Shown one piece after another: positions 31,720-42,919 of a stretch of DNA of 64,000 nucleotides (position 1 is the first letter of the stretch; each line of letters opens with the position of its first letter). The translations under genes and the position numbers were made by a program. The notes under the pieces are model-generated. The model made no database searches. It worked only from the letters and a program-made list of their open reading frames with translations, and was not told where the DNA came from. The stretch is from Phanerodontia chrysosporium (Eukaryota > Basidiomycota > Agaricomycetes > Polyporales > Phanerochaetaceae). Location: contig MJGA01000015.1 in the NCBI GenBank assembly GCA_001910725.1, positions 62,001 through 126,000 of the forward strand, given 5' to 3'.

Positions 31720-33336
31720 CAGCGTTCGGATGGTTCATTTCGCGGCTTCGACCGGGTCTTGTTGCGGCTGCTGAGGGCTGCCGGCCTGGGTGCCGGTTTC
31801 AGCTTCAACGACGTTAGTTTGTCGTCCGTTTGTCTGTCCGTTCCATCCTCCTCTGTTGGACTGGAATTGGTTTCCTCCTCTGACTCCTCCTCGTCCTCTT
31901 CCTCGGCCTTGTCCTCGGCCTCGTCCTCCAGACCGGCATTCGCGTGCGAAGTGTCCGAATCGTCCGCAGGTGAAGCATTTGACGTTGTTTTTTGTGGTTA
32001 TAGCGTCGACATTCATCGTGTTAGGGTCTTTGAGTGTCGATTTATGACCGGTGTCGTGGCTCGGGTGCATGGCGGCGTCAATGCCTTGGGCGATGTCCTG
32101 CCAAAGGTGAAGAGTCTCGGTGGCATAGAGTCGTCGTCTTTCTGCGACTACTTGGGGTAGGGTCATGTTGTGAACGTCCTTGTTTAGTGCCGCCTTGTAG
32201 TCTGTGATGAAGGGACGTGTAGCGTTGTCGTCGGTAATGTCAATTTCGGCTTCGACAAGGCATGCATCAAACTTGGTGTTGAGGTCGCGAACTGATCCCC
32301 TTCCTTGCCTTAACTTCTTTAACGCGGTAAATGCATCTGCACGGCGGTCGGTAGGTTGGTATCGAGAGAGGAATTCTTGGGCGTATTGGGCCTACGTGGG
32401 CCAGCCGGTCCGAAGGTACCATCGTTCCTTCATCATCGACCAGGTCCGCGGTGCCTGGTGCTGACCGTCTTCCATGAGTGAATTAGCGAATACGATCTTC
32501 TTTGCTTCTGTGTTAAACTTGGAAGGCTTGGCTTCGAAGTAGATTTTGCATTGGTGAACGAAGTTTCGCGCTTGTTTCGGGTCGCCTTTGAAGGTTTGAG
32601 GTCTGGCGATGTCGGCGTCGTTGCACATGTCGAGTAACTGTCTGATGATGTCGGGAGGTAACCCTCCTTGAGGTGGGGGCCCCACTGGGTTTCCGCCCCC
32701 GAATGGTCCTCCAGGTGGTCCCCCAGGTGGTCCTCCAGGTGGTCCTCTGGGTGGTCCTCTGGGTGGTCCCCCGGGTGGGTTTCCTCCTTCCTCTTCGAAC
32801 GGATCTCCTCCATCTTCTCCGGATGGGTTTCCTCCACCACCTCCGGATGGGTCTCCGGATCCCCCATCTCCTCCCGGATTCTCCTTGTTGTGGATGGCTG
32901 CTATGATGGCCCTCTCTACTTCTTCCGGGGACAGTGGGGTTGTGGTGAAGAACCTTTGTTGGATACTTTCCAAAAGGTCGTCTGCACTTAGGTTGTGTAT
33001 CATGTGGTGGCGTTCCTGCTGCAGGGATGTTTCAGATTCCTCGATGTAGTCTCCTTCTCCGTATAAGTTTGGTATCGTTCGGTATAGTTGTCTTCCTATC
33101 TTGGGGAACTGCTCGAGTTGCCCCTCGGCTGGGGCTTGTTTTCCTACGAGAAGTCGATCGTGAGGTGCTGCTCGTGTTACTCGCCATGGGCATGGTTGTA
33201 AGTTGCATGTGTAGATGACAGGTGTCCCTTCTCTGTTCTTTACGCGATATTCGTCTCTTCTTTCAGTTGGGCAATAGTAGTGTATGAATGTCTTGCACCG
33301 CTCGAGGTAGGGATTGGTTACTGGTTCTTGAGACAT
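31720..33336 (-). pseudogene. gag: gag of the minus-strand Gypsy, one stop
   Basis: The ATG at 33,336 opens a frame with a long Gly/Pro repeat region (GGPPGGPPGGPPGG-type, about 32,850-32,690). It is followed by a Retrotrans_gag domain (TFKGDPKQARNFVHQCKIYF) and, after a TAG at 32,392-32,394, by AQYAQEFLSRYQPTDRRAD and a CCHC knuckle CFTCGRFGHFAREC (about 31,960). The stop could be a CAG-to-TAG change. Confidence 0.85.
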
Positions 33337-33385
33337 CTTCGAGGGGTGTCCCGTCGAAGGGTAAACGTGGGGGAAGCTAGTATAA

Positions 33386-33594
33386 TGTAAGAGTCGAGAA
33401 TGAGGTAGATTCTAGACGGGAATACAAGATACTAGCTTGGAGAAAAGGAGACGAGAGTTCTAGCCTTATATGCGTCTAACCTAGCCTATGACTAAGGAAG
33501 GGACAGCGACATTAGTAAGGCGGAAACTGGCTGAGTAATAATACAACGATAATGACTAAGAAAAAGAAAAATATTTGTCAGCACATTCGTAACA
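33386..33594 (-). repeat. 5' LTR of the minus-strand Gypsy
   Basis: 209 bp, matching 25,999-26,207 except for two transitions by eye. It is followed on the plus side by the duplicated target GGATC. Confidence 0.93.
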
Positions 33595-35371
33595 GGATCT
33601 ACTCAAGTTACACCATGACTTCCCTGGGGCTGAACACCCTGGACGATGGAAGACGTTGGAGTTGCTGTCGCACAACTACTAATGGCCAGGAATGCCAGTT
33701 TACATCAAGAAGTACGTCGCAGGTTGCGAAGTCTGTGAGTCGCATAAAAACGTCAACCAGAAGCCTGCTGGCCTGCTACAGCTGAACGAGGTTCTGTCGG
33801 AACCCTGGGAGATAATCTCATGTGATATGATCACTGACTTGCCTGAGTCAAACAGTTACAACACTGTCTTTGTAGTTGTTTGCCGCTTAACCAAGCGAGC
33901 ACATTGCCTCCCCATCACCAAGGAGTTTTTAGCCAAGGATCTGGGAAATTTGCTCTATGAGTGTGTTTGGCCTTTGCACGGCCTTCTCAGGCAGATCATT
34001 TCGGACAGAGGAACGCAATTCACTGCGAAACTCTTCCAGGAATGGTGCAGACTCTTGGGAATCAAGTCAGCAATGACTACGGCGTTTCACCCTCAGGCAG
34101 ACGGTCAGACTGAGCGAGTTAATCAGTCATTGGAGCAGTATCTGCGCTGCTACACAAGCTTTAGGCAGGACGATTGGGCGTACCTTTTGCCCTCTACCGA
34201 GTTTGCGTATAACAACCAGGCACATGAAAGCACCAAACACTTACCATTCTTTATCGAATATGGCCATCATCCACGCATGTTCCCAGAACAGGACCGTGTT
34301 ACAAGGTTGTCAGAACTGGACGACTGGACAAAGCTTAGACAGGAGACCCAAGATCAGGCGAAAGCCGCGCTCGTGCTGGCTGCAGAGTAAATGAAGTGGT
34401 ACTACAACCAGGGTAAATCAGAACCCTTGTTCAACGTTGGAGACCGTGTTTGGCTTGACGCAAAGGATCTGAACCTTCGGGTTCCCTCCAAGAAACTGGC
34501 ACCAAAGCGAGTAGGCCCTTACGAGATCATGGAGCAGCTGGGACCGGTTACCTTCAAGCTGAAGTTACCGACCCACGTGAAAATTCACCCAGTCTTCCAT
34601 GCAAGCAAGCTCACAAAGCACATCGAAGATGAGGTCGCCAATCGCACATGCAAACCCCTACCACTCATTCGCGTGGGTGATGACGAGGAGTACGAGGTCA
34701 AGCAGATCGTAGATGCACAGCCAGACTCCGAAGGCCATGTTATGTACCGAGTACAGTGGAGAGGCTACAACGAGCATAGCGACATATGGGAGTACTTGCC
34801 CAATCTCAAGCACGCTATGGCGAAGGTCAAACAATTCCACAAGAAATACTCAGACACACCAAAGGGGATTTCCCTTTTGCAATGCCACCACAACGAGGAG
34901 GACGAGTTTTTTGTGCGCGAACTCATGCTACTCCAATCTTGGGGAGCAGATGACCAGTTCGAGGTCGAGCTCATGAACAAGGATGCAAAACTCCCCTCAC
35001 GTGGCTCGCCAGAAAGTGCAGGGTTGGATCTTTTCATCATGGAAGACCTTACGCTCATGCCCCATGATCGCAAGCTAGTGCCAACTGGCCTTCGAATGTG
35101 TACTCCACCAGGTACCTATGCTCAAGTTGCACTACAGAGTGGCCTCAGCCTCAGAGGCATTGATATAGGAGCAGGCATTATCAACCGAGATTATCAAGAA
35201 GAGCTCAAAATTCTAGTCATCAACAACTCGCCCAACACCTTTACATTTCACAAGGGTGATCGTGTCGCTCAACTCATGCTCGAAAGGATATTCTATGCCG
35301 AACCAACTCCGGTTTCTCGCCTCGACTCAACCATTCGCAGCAGTGATGGTTTTGGCTCCACTGGTATTTAG
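33595..35371 (+). pseudogene. Integrase-chromodomain-dUTPase of the older Gypsy
   Basis: Continuation of 25,691-25,998. Integrase core motifs DMITDLPES, ISDRGTQF and GQTERVNQSLEQ persist; TAA at 34,388-34,390 (CGA in the young copy) splits the frame. The chromodomain (EEYEVKQIVDA) and the dUTPase (SAGLDLF, QSGLSL, INRDYQEEL, GDRVAQL, FGSTG) follow. In motif III, Asp is Asn (INRDY instead of IDRDY) and GEL is EEL, so the dUTPase is probably dead too. Confidence 0.88.
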
Positions 35372-35406
35372 GCTTTACCAGGAGGTTCAGCTAGAATTGG
35401 GGGTGA

Positions 35407-35997
35407 TGTCACAGTTTTTCGTCTCAATGCTTAGGGTTAGGGGCAGCAGGTGACAGAAGTGATTACTCCAAACTGTGACATGCAAAAGCACTGGAGTGAC
35501 AGCCCTAGGCTCGGGACTGGTCACGTGATACGGTAGTCACATGATGCACACACGTGCGGTATCCCAGGGTGACATAGTCAAAGGTCTAGAGGGTTTGGAA
35601 GTGCCGAGACACTCCAGAATGGACTAGAAAGTCCTGGAGGTCTCTGAACAGGTCCGGACAGTGCTGAAACGTTCTGGAGGTTTCTGGGACATCGTAGGAA
35701 CATTTAGAAACATGTAGGAGAATGTAGGAATGCCTGTAGGGCACTAGCCAATCACGTAGTAGGTATTAAATAGCTAGGACCCTGAACACCAGTCCCTGGG
35801 GACCTGGTGCACATGTATATAAACCCTGAGGGCTGGAGGTGCCTTTCCAGCTTCAATCTCATCGCATTTCACCTCTCTAGTCTCTATACCTCGTCTTCGA
35901 GCTTGGCTACACCCTTTGTAGTCCGAGTAAACCTTTGCCAGTGAGTATTACTGGTTGGTTTGGTGTATAGGCACTAGAGCAGCACATTTTTGTGATA
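35407..35997 (+). repeat. 3' LTR of the older Gypsy
   Basis: 591 bp from TGTCACAG to TTTTTGTGATA. Relative to the young LTR most changes are CG to TG or CA, for example in the CACGTG cluster near 35,521-35,555. It is followed by GTTCAAATCCC. Confidence 0.9.
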
Positions 35998-36886
35998 GTT
36001 CAAATCCCACTAAGTTCGCTAAGTAAAAAAAAATACTAGCACTATAGTATAGTAACAATAGTAAGTGTAGCTATTAATCAGATAGCAATATCCAGTAAGA
36101 AAACTGTGACACAAAGGTAAGTTCTGGTAACAAAGTAAGCTAGCAATCAGTAAGTATAATCACAGACCGGATAATGATAATAAGTAAGCTGGTAAGTGAG
36201 TAAGAGTAAGGATGAGGTGCAAGTGTCTTTTTTGCCTCCTCGGCTCACACCACCATCATGATACCTCACGACGACCTCAGGCGCATTAGTAAAGCTTGTG
36301 AGGCCTCATGATCTACCTTCCCTCATGAGTAATAATGAGATTACAAGCCCCATCACAAGATAATCAGCTATCCCACAAGCTCCTCAAGATTATTCCATGA
36401 GAAATTGGCTTTTCTCATGAGCCCTCGTGATCCAGCACTTTGCCTCAAGCTCTTTTAAGGCAACATGATCCCTCATGATGCCGCGTTAACGTTTCCGACA
36501 GGATGGGCAGCAGAGACACAACCAAATGAGGATATAATGATTACATAATACTCTGGCCACGATAACCCTTTCACCGTCAAGTGAAGATGATACGACGTCA
36601 TCATCAAGGTAGATTTGATGGGTCACCCACACATCACAGATGAGTATTGTGATCATTCCTGCCAGATGTCCGAGAGGGGTATTCTACACATCACTTCCGT
36701 AGAATCTGCGTGTATTTCGAAGGTGACGCCCGGATGACGCGCGCGCATCATCTCCCGTTTTGCGCAGTGACGACAGCGTGATGACAGATACATTTAAGAA
36801 GTAATTTACAGATAAGATAAATCGCGCGCCGAGAGATAAGCGACTACCGCCCTGAGCGACTGTTCGTTGTCTGGCGCCTATTAGGC
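35998..36886. other. Border between transposon island and gene-rich region; no gene seen
   Basis: No coding sequence is recognised. The part just after the LTR contains GTTCAAATCCC, a match to a tRNA/SINE B-box, then an A-run. From 36,240 to 36,480 the sequence is rich in CTCATGA/TCATGAG words. The last 150 bp before 36,887 are the promoter region of the IND1-like gene. Confidence 0.4.
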
Positions 36887-38176
36887 ATGTTGGTCCCTGC
36901 CCCCAACTTCGTTAGGACGGTTCAAAAGGTTTCCTTAGCCACACGCTGCTGTGCCTGGCATACATCAGCAACGTCTCATCATGAAAACCCGCTGGTATGT
37001 GCTGTGGTCTGCCCTCGCCGTGGCGGTTCTCACATATATAGGGACTTCCCAAACGTGCAGGCGCGGCGCCTCAGATCCCCCGTCGCGGAGGCGCGATACA
37101 GAAACGCGCAGTTCCGCATGCAAAGTCTGTGATTCTTGTTGCGAGTGGTAAGGGCGGTGTAGGCAAAAGTACAGTCGCCAGTATGTCGCATAATTAATCC
37201 TTGTCTGGAATACGCTTGAGCACGCTCATTTGTAGTCAACCTTGCGTTCGCTCTGGGCATGATATCCAGCCCATCGCATCACCGCTTGCGTGTCGGATTA
37301 TTGGACCTGGATATTTTCGGACCCTCGATACCGAAGCTGATGGGCCTTGAATTGGCTGAAGAGCCACAACTTACGGAGGGTTTGTGGCCATATTGTGAAC
37401 GTAAACTGCGATGCTGAAGCCCTGTAGGTGGTGCGATCATTCCTCTAACGAACCATGGCATGCCGTGCATGTCAATGGGCTTCTTACTTCCTCGTCCTTC
37501 ACCCGACGCAACATCAAATATTGACACTGCGGTCGTTTGGCGAGGCCTTATGGTTCAGAAAGCAGTGCAACAGTTGCTGTTCGACGTGGATTGGCGAGAT
37601 CAGCATACCGGGGCTGGACTAGACGTGTTGGTTGTGGACATGCCGCCAGGAACAGGCGATGTGCCCCTGACGGTTGGGCAGCTTGTACAGGTCAACGGTA
37701 CGTTTCGTACGCTCTATTGCACATTTCACGATGCTACATCTATCACGCAGGCGCCGTTATTGTCAGCACACCCCAGGATGTCGCCCTTTCAGACGTTCGG
37801 AAGGGCGTTTCGATGCTTCGCAAGCTATCCGTTCCCGTGCGTCCCCACTTAACTTACCATTTGCTGGCTAACAGTTGGGCAGGTACACGGCCTGCTACTT
37901 AATCAATCGCACTATGTTTGCCCATCCTGCAGTTCACCCCATCATATCTTTGGTCCACCGACGGCATTTCTACGTGCGGCGAACGAGCTGGGTATCAACA
38001 CATTGGGAGAATTGCCGGTGCTTAGCAATGTCAGCGAGAGCGGTGATAAGGGTGTACCCCTCGTCCTCAATGCACGAAGCGGTGGCGAGAAGGAATGGCA
38101 AGATGTCATGAAAAAGGTAGCATCTGATGTGTGGCATAATATCAGTACACAGACTGCATGTACATCACCCCCATAG
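36887..38176 (+). CDS. IND1: IND1/NUBPL-like mitochondrial Fe-S P-loop ATPase
   Basis: Six exons (36,887-36,994; 37,042-37,180; 37,236-37,379; 37,428-37,697; 37,751-37,836; 37,883-38,176) sum to 346 aa in clean phase. The N-terminus is Arg/Cys/Ser-rich, consistent with a mitochondrial presequence. ENPLGLPKRAG and APQIPRRGG lead into the deviant Walker [13 protein letters not shown], then [10 protein letters not shown], the Mrp family motif [12 protein letters not shown] and a CPSC..HHIFG CxxC pair. Together with the NPLGLP leader this points to the IND1 branch (assembly of Fe-S clusters for respiratory complex I) rather than cytosolic Nbp35/Cfd1. It runs convergent to UTP22, 91 bp away. Confidence 0.85.
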
Positions 38177-38267
38177 TTCTCCGGCAAGGTATTGTACTGG
38201 TCAGGTCCCCCCCACATCGTGCGCGGTGGATGTAGCCCACCCGCATGTGGTACATGCTCGGAAACCA

Positions 38268-41200
38268 TTATACTTGTACGGTGATTCTCTCCACGATGCC
38301 TGTACCCATGCGCTCGATCTCGTTAAGTACCGCACCGGTATTGAGCGTGACAAGACCTTTTTCTTTCGACTTCTCGTTCTCCTAAGGAGCTCGGTCAGCA
38401 TCTGCTGCGGCGAAAGTAGGGCCGAGAAGGCTTACCTTCGGGACTGGTGCACTATTGAACCCACCAAGAACGCGGAATGCTCGTGGCTCCTTGAGGCTTG
38501 GATCCCACACGGCACCATATTGTTCTCCCCCGAACGGATCGTAAAATACCTTAAAGGTGTCGAGATAGACTCTCTGCGTAGCCAATCAACTGTCAGTAAT
38601 CAACAATATCCGCCGTGAGCACGACCGACCTTCAGATCATCGAAAAGCATCTGCGCGGGGTCAAACCCTGCACGAAGGGGCGTAGTCGAGCGGCCTTCCG
38701 TTCTAAGAAGCCGACTGTTGGCGTACTTCCCCAATTGCCCGAAAATGGCAGGTGCATCTGCGACTATGTTGTGGTGATACCGTGGCAAAACTGCGCGGTC
38801 AAGCTGCACAAGAAAGTCGTAGTGCTCAGTGGGATGAACAAAAAGAGTCTGTTGAGGGACAGTCAACGTCGCAGCCAACCATCAGATGTATGTGACTCAA
38901 ACCTTCACATCAAAACCAGCGTTCTCAATTTCTTGAAGGGCCGCCCAGCTTGCGCTCGCGACCGACTGGATGCGCCTTGCAACTATGGCATCCGGACACT
39001 CGCCGGTCCATATGTGTCCCTCCCTGTCCAACTCGGTCGAGATCGCCCACACTCCACGACGTGCCCCCGCCTTGACCTCGACTTCGGGCTTTTTCTCGTC
39101 TTCTTGTGGTGCTTCATCCTTCTCATCACCGTAAAGTGGCACGAAGACGCCTTTCTCCCACTCCCACTCCTTGAGGAAACGGACGACCATGGCGAAGCCT
39201 CGCTCTTTTGTTGCGGGCACCCTGTCACGATCCTTCACAGTACGCACTGAACCCAGGAAGACGTGTGCGCACAGTAGCTCGACTGCTTCCTCGCCGACAT
39301 GCGAACGCAGGAGCCAATGGCTAGCGAGCCACCGCTTGACAAGCCGCACTGTCCCAGCAAAAGCGGTGAAGCGATGGGCGAGAGCAGCGATTGCTCTGTG
39401 GTGCCGTGGAGCATGTATGAACCTGCGGGTGTACACGTCCTTGGCATGCATTGCCTGTGCACGTAGTCGCGGGTCAGGGCCAACCCCACTGTCCGCGTTC
39501 AACTTCGCGAGCTTTTTCTTGACGTGTTTCGGGAGATGCGGCTTGTCGTCGATCAGCTGATCCAGGAGCGTTGCTTCTCGGTCGTGCCAGATGCGCGCGC
39601 TGAATGCCCAGCCATCTGGCGTGACGAGCTCAAGGCAGGCTGCATCTTCGATTTCGGAGACTTGTGCAGCGTCACCAAGTACGACGGTTGCACGCAAGCC
39701 CGGAACGGACGACATGAGCGCGGAGCCAAGTGTCTCAAAGAAGGCGAGCTTGATTTTCTGAATCGCCCGTAGATCGTCAGGCCAGCGACCGCTCTTCTCA
39801 AACTCGATGACGATGTCCATGACTGGAAGATACTGTGCGCAGGCGGGCAATGCGCCTTCCAGCTTTTGGTTTATAGCAACGGGGGCGAAAACGCTCGTGT
39901 AGCGGAGGCTCTCGCTGACGGGGCTGATGTTGAGAACGGCGAGGGGGAGTTCATCATCGAGTGCCTTGATGCTCTTCACTAGCATGTCAAACGCAGTGAT
40001 GGCAGCCTTGAAGCCAGTCTGCGTGCCTGCGCTTTGGTACAGATTCGCGATCTCTTGTGGAACACGCAGGATGCCATCAAATTCGCCCTGCCATGCACGG
40101 ATGTCGGTCGCCGGAACCCCACAGTGCCGTTGAATCAGATAGCTGGTGATGAAGGAGGGTATTTGTGCGCGCTCGTCGGCATTCCGGACATCCCAGACCA
40201 CGCTTTCGGTAATGCTACCGTCCTTGAACCTCCGAAGCTCAGCCTTCTCTCCCCACAGCTCTCTGAACTGCCTCGTCTCGTCGGTCTCCGACTCGCCAGC
40301 TGGTGGGCCGTGATCGACAAGGCGGGAAGCATGCTCCGTGTCAAGGACAAGCCCGACATAGATCACTGGGCTGAAGGCTGACTGAGCTTGGGATAACGAG
40401 CGTGGACCCGTCGAGGGATGAAGGATTACGACGGCCTTAGCTCGATTGCCCAGACCGGTTCGAACATTGGCCTCGAGTGTAGCAAGCAAAGCGTTGTATG
40501 CCGAGCCCGCGTCAAGAGTCTGGTGTGCTGAAGGCTTTAGCAGTTTCGCGTGTGATAGGTCGACCCTGAATCACACGATCAGTCTGGAAATCCGGAAAGA
40601 AAACAGCGATCAGTCGGTTACGCACCTTACTACAACGTCAAAACGTGTCTGCAGGTCGCGCTTATCCTGTAAGAACGCGTCCGCAAAGGGATCCTCGGAA
40701 GGGGTCAGAGAGCTGTCGCTCAATGTCTCCAAGGTCAACTTCGCATCATACTTGAGCTGCGCTGCTTCAGTAAGGAGAGCATAGTATCTTTGTGACCGTG
40801 GCTCACCATCTCAAGGGAGCCTAACGGCATACCCGAAAGCAGATTTACGGAAGACGTATGGTCGACGAAGACAGGTTCTGTCCCGTTATATTCCGCGGGC
40901 GGAAACTAACTCCAACGACGTTCAGTTGGTTTACGACGCCCTTCAGAGTAATGGAGGGTACATACACGATGCTGGCCATGTTCGGTCTTGAGGAAAATGT
41001 GTTCGGTACTGAAATCTGTCTTCGCTGACAGAGTCGTGGGTTTTTTAGTACTGCCTAAGTACACGGGACGAATATGCTCACCGAAAAAGTCGAGCGCAGC
41101 TCTGAACAGCTGATACGAGCTGAGGCCTTTCCCCAGGGGCTTGCGTTTTGATGCGGACTTGGACAGCTTCGTCGTGGGCAATGGTTCCTCGCCGTTCACA

Positions 41201-42641
41201 AGGAGGTCCAATACCGCAGCCCACCAATATCCACGTCCCTCGAACCCGCGCACACATAACTTCTGCTCTCCGCCTACACCGTAGCCCCGCTGGTTAGCCC
41301 ATACGCGAAGCATAGTCAGTGCGTCGGTGAAAGCAGGCACATTCTTTTGCAACTGGTATACGCGTAGCAAATGTGCTTTTGGCGTTGTACTGAGCATAAG
41401 CGTGGAATTGTAGACGGGAGTCGGGTGATCCTTGGTCTCGGGAGCGGACATCGAGGCAGCGCGAATATTGCCGCGTTGGGGTGAAAGGCGAGAGAGTTGA
41501 AGGGGAGATGATGGTGAAAGGGTAGGGATTACGCGAATCTCCACAGGAAGCCTTGAGAAGTCCTTGTCAGAACCGTCTACCGAATGCGTCAGTACACTGG
41601 ATATGACGCGTCATGCGTGCGCATCTATTGAACCTACCCGGCCGCGAACGGATGATCAAGGTTGTGAGTCGCGAATCTCCCATGGCAGACTCGAACGTTA
41701 AGTCGACATTGAGCCCACTTTTCTTCGATGTGAGGGCGGCAGCAATGACGGACAGGTAGTATGCACGTTTGTGGAAGAAACGACCGTTCAGGTAATCCTT
41801 TTCTTGGAAGAGGTCCTAGGCAGAGTGAGAAGACCGGTAGAGAGACCAGATGATATGATGGCTCACTGAAGGCATCTCGACAGCAAGGTCCACCCTATAC
41901 GGCTTTTTGTCCTGTGCTTTCACTGTGAGCTTTGACACCCAACTTCCTACAATCGCAATGTCCGTAGGTTTGTCGAAGGCGACCTTCCAATTGGTCTCTT
42001 CGGTCGGTGCTGGTGCCGGGTATGGCACCGCAATACCCTTCTTCTGTAGGTTACGCGCAGCGGACAAGGGGTGATCAGGCTCGAGTGGAGATAGGGAGGT
42101 GAGAAATGCGTGTAGTGCGAGCAGAAACCGTTCCAGAGGAGCATATTTTGTGAATTTTGGGCGAACATTCGGCAGGAGCGCGTCGATCTGGGCACTTGGG
42201 TGAGTAGGGCACTAGCACGAGAAGCCACAAGACGGACCTGTAGCTTGAACGAGCTCGACCTATACAACTCTGTCGCGTCCTTTATATTCCTCAGTTCTTC
42301 GCCTGTCGGTGGCTTCTTCGGTTTTGTCCCTGTATGCTTGCCTTCCTCTGTGTCCTGAGCAGCACCACCCGCACCATGTGAACCTTCTCGTTGCGCTTCA
42401 TCCTCTGCTTCTGCACTCATTGCTACTGAACCCTCATCTGAGCTCTCTGAGCCGCCTGCAGAGATATGGTCATCGGTGTCGAAGCGCATGCCATCATCGC
42501 TGATGAAGTCTTCCTCTTCATCGTCCTCGGGAGAACGATGTCGACGCTGTTGAGTGTGAGCATAGACACGGCGAGTAACTGCCACAGACGTACCTTGTCA
42601 GCTGTGGGGTGCGTATCCTGCGTGCGCTTTCGCTTGACCAT
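38268..42641 (-). CDS. UTP22: UTP22 (Nrap), U3 snoRNP / SSU processome protein
   Basis: Eleven exons on the minus strand: 42,641-42,594; 42,546-42,238; 42,187-41,867; 41,815-41,638; 41,576-40,966; 40,905-40,807; 40,756-40,626; 40,565-38,903; 38,848-38,630; 38,573-38,436; 38,381-38,268. They sum to 1,276 aa in one frame, close to yeast Utp22 (about 1,240 aa). The start MVKRKRTQ is followed by an acidic stretch (EDDEEEDFISDD). Recognisable blocks are EMPSDLFQEKDYLNGRFF, HKRAYYLSVIAAALTSKK, SSVNLLSGMPLGSLEM, FRELWGEKAELRRFKDGSI, DVYTRRFIHAPRHHRAIA, and near the end PFGGEQYGAVW and KGLVTLNTGAVLNEIERMG. The family has catalytically dead nucleotidyltransferase folds and acts in the UTP-C complex in pre-18S rRNA processing in the nucleolus. 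Confidence 0.92.
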
Positions 42642-42919
42642 CGTAGAGGGTGAGCCAAAAGAAAACTGAGCGTCGGTTAGCCGCCCATAAAGTTGACCCC
42701 GGAGGGCGGGATTTTTGATGGCGGGATTTGATGCCATTCCGGGCGCTCTAATTAGCAACCTTTCCGTTTGCCTGGTGGCCTCTTCCACTGGCAATTGTCC
42801 CAACCCAGGGCCTAAGCACAACGATTCTTCGGCCACATCCCATCTCGACTCTTTAACAAGCCTGCGAATAGGCAGAACAACTTAGCATCTACCGGCTGGG
42901 GAAGTGAGAACTGTCTGTG
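42642..42919. promoter_or_regulatory. Shared divergent promoter of UTP22 and DNA2
   Basis: The two start codons are 278 bp apart and face away from each other, so the interval must serve both genes. I see no TATA box; CCAAT-like and GC-rich words are present but none is decisive. Confidence 0.6.

Larger units (their letters stand above)
25999..33594 (-). mobile_element. Complete but disabled Gypsy element of a second family, with dUTPase and an extra 3' ORF
   Basis: 7,596 bp, bounded by 209-bp LTRs with 5-bp duplication GGATC (25,994-25,998 and 33,595-33,599). In its own direction it encodes gag, protease, dUTPase, RT, RNase H, integrase, chromodomain and an accessory ORF. The LTRs differ at two positions by eye (C/T and A/G). 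Coding damage includes stops in gag and protease, a small deletion in RT, and a catalytic Asp-to-Asn change in integrase. Confidence 0.93.
12683..35997 (+). mobile_element. Older Ty3/Gypsy chromoviral element, decayed, carrying three nested insertions
   Basis: This element has a 5' LTR (12,683-13,281), an upstream ORF, gag, protease, reverse transcriptase, RNase H, integrase, chromodomain, dUTPase and a 3' LTR (35,407-35,997), all on the plus strand. It is split at 14,237/21,330 by a young relative, at 21,998/22,528 by a solo LTR and at 25,998/33,595 by a minus-strand Gypsy element. Each insertion leaves the host element readable across the junction. Many stops, frameshifts and CpG losses make it inactive. 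The two flanks (GGTAC on the left, GTTCA on the right) do not match, so the target duplication is lost or the composite was rearranged. Confidence 0.9.

Noticed and set aside
12678..36002. Target site duplication of the older Gypsy element
   Set aside because: GGTAC before 12,683 and GTTCA after 35,997 do not match, so no duplication can be claimed.
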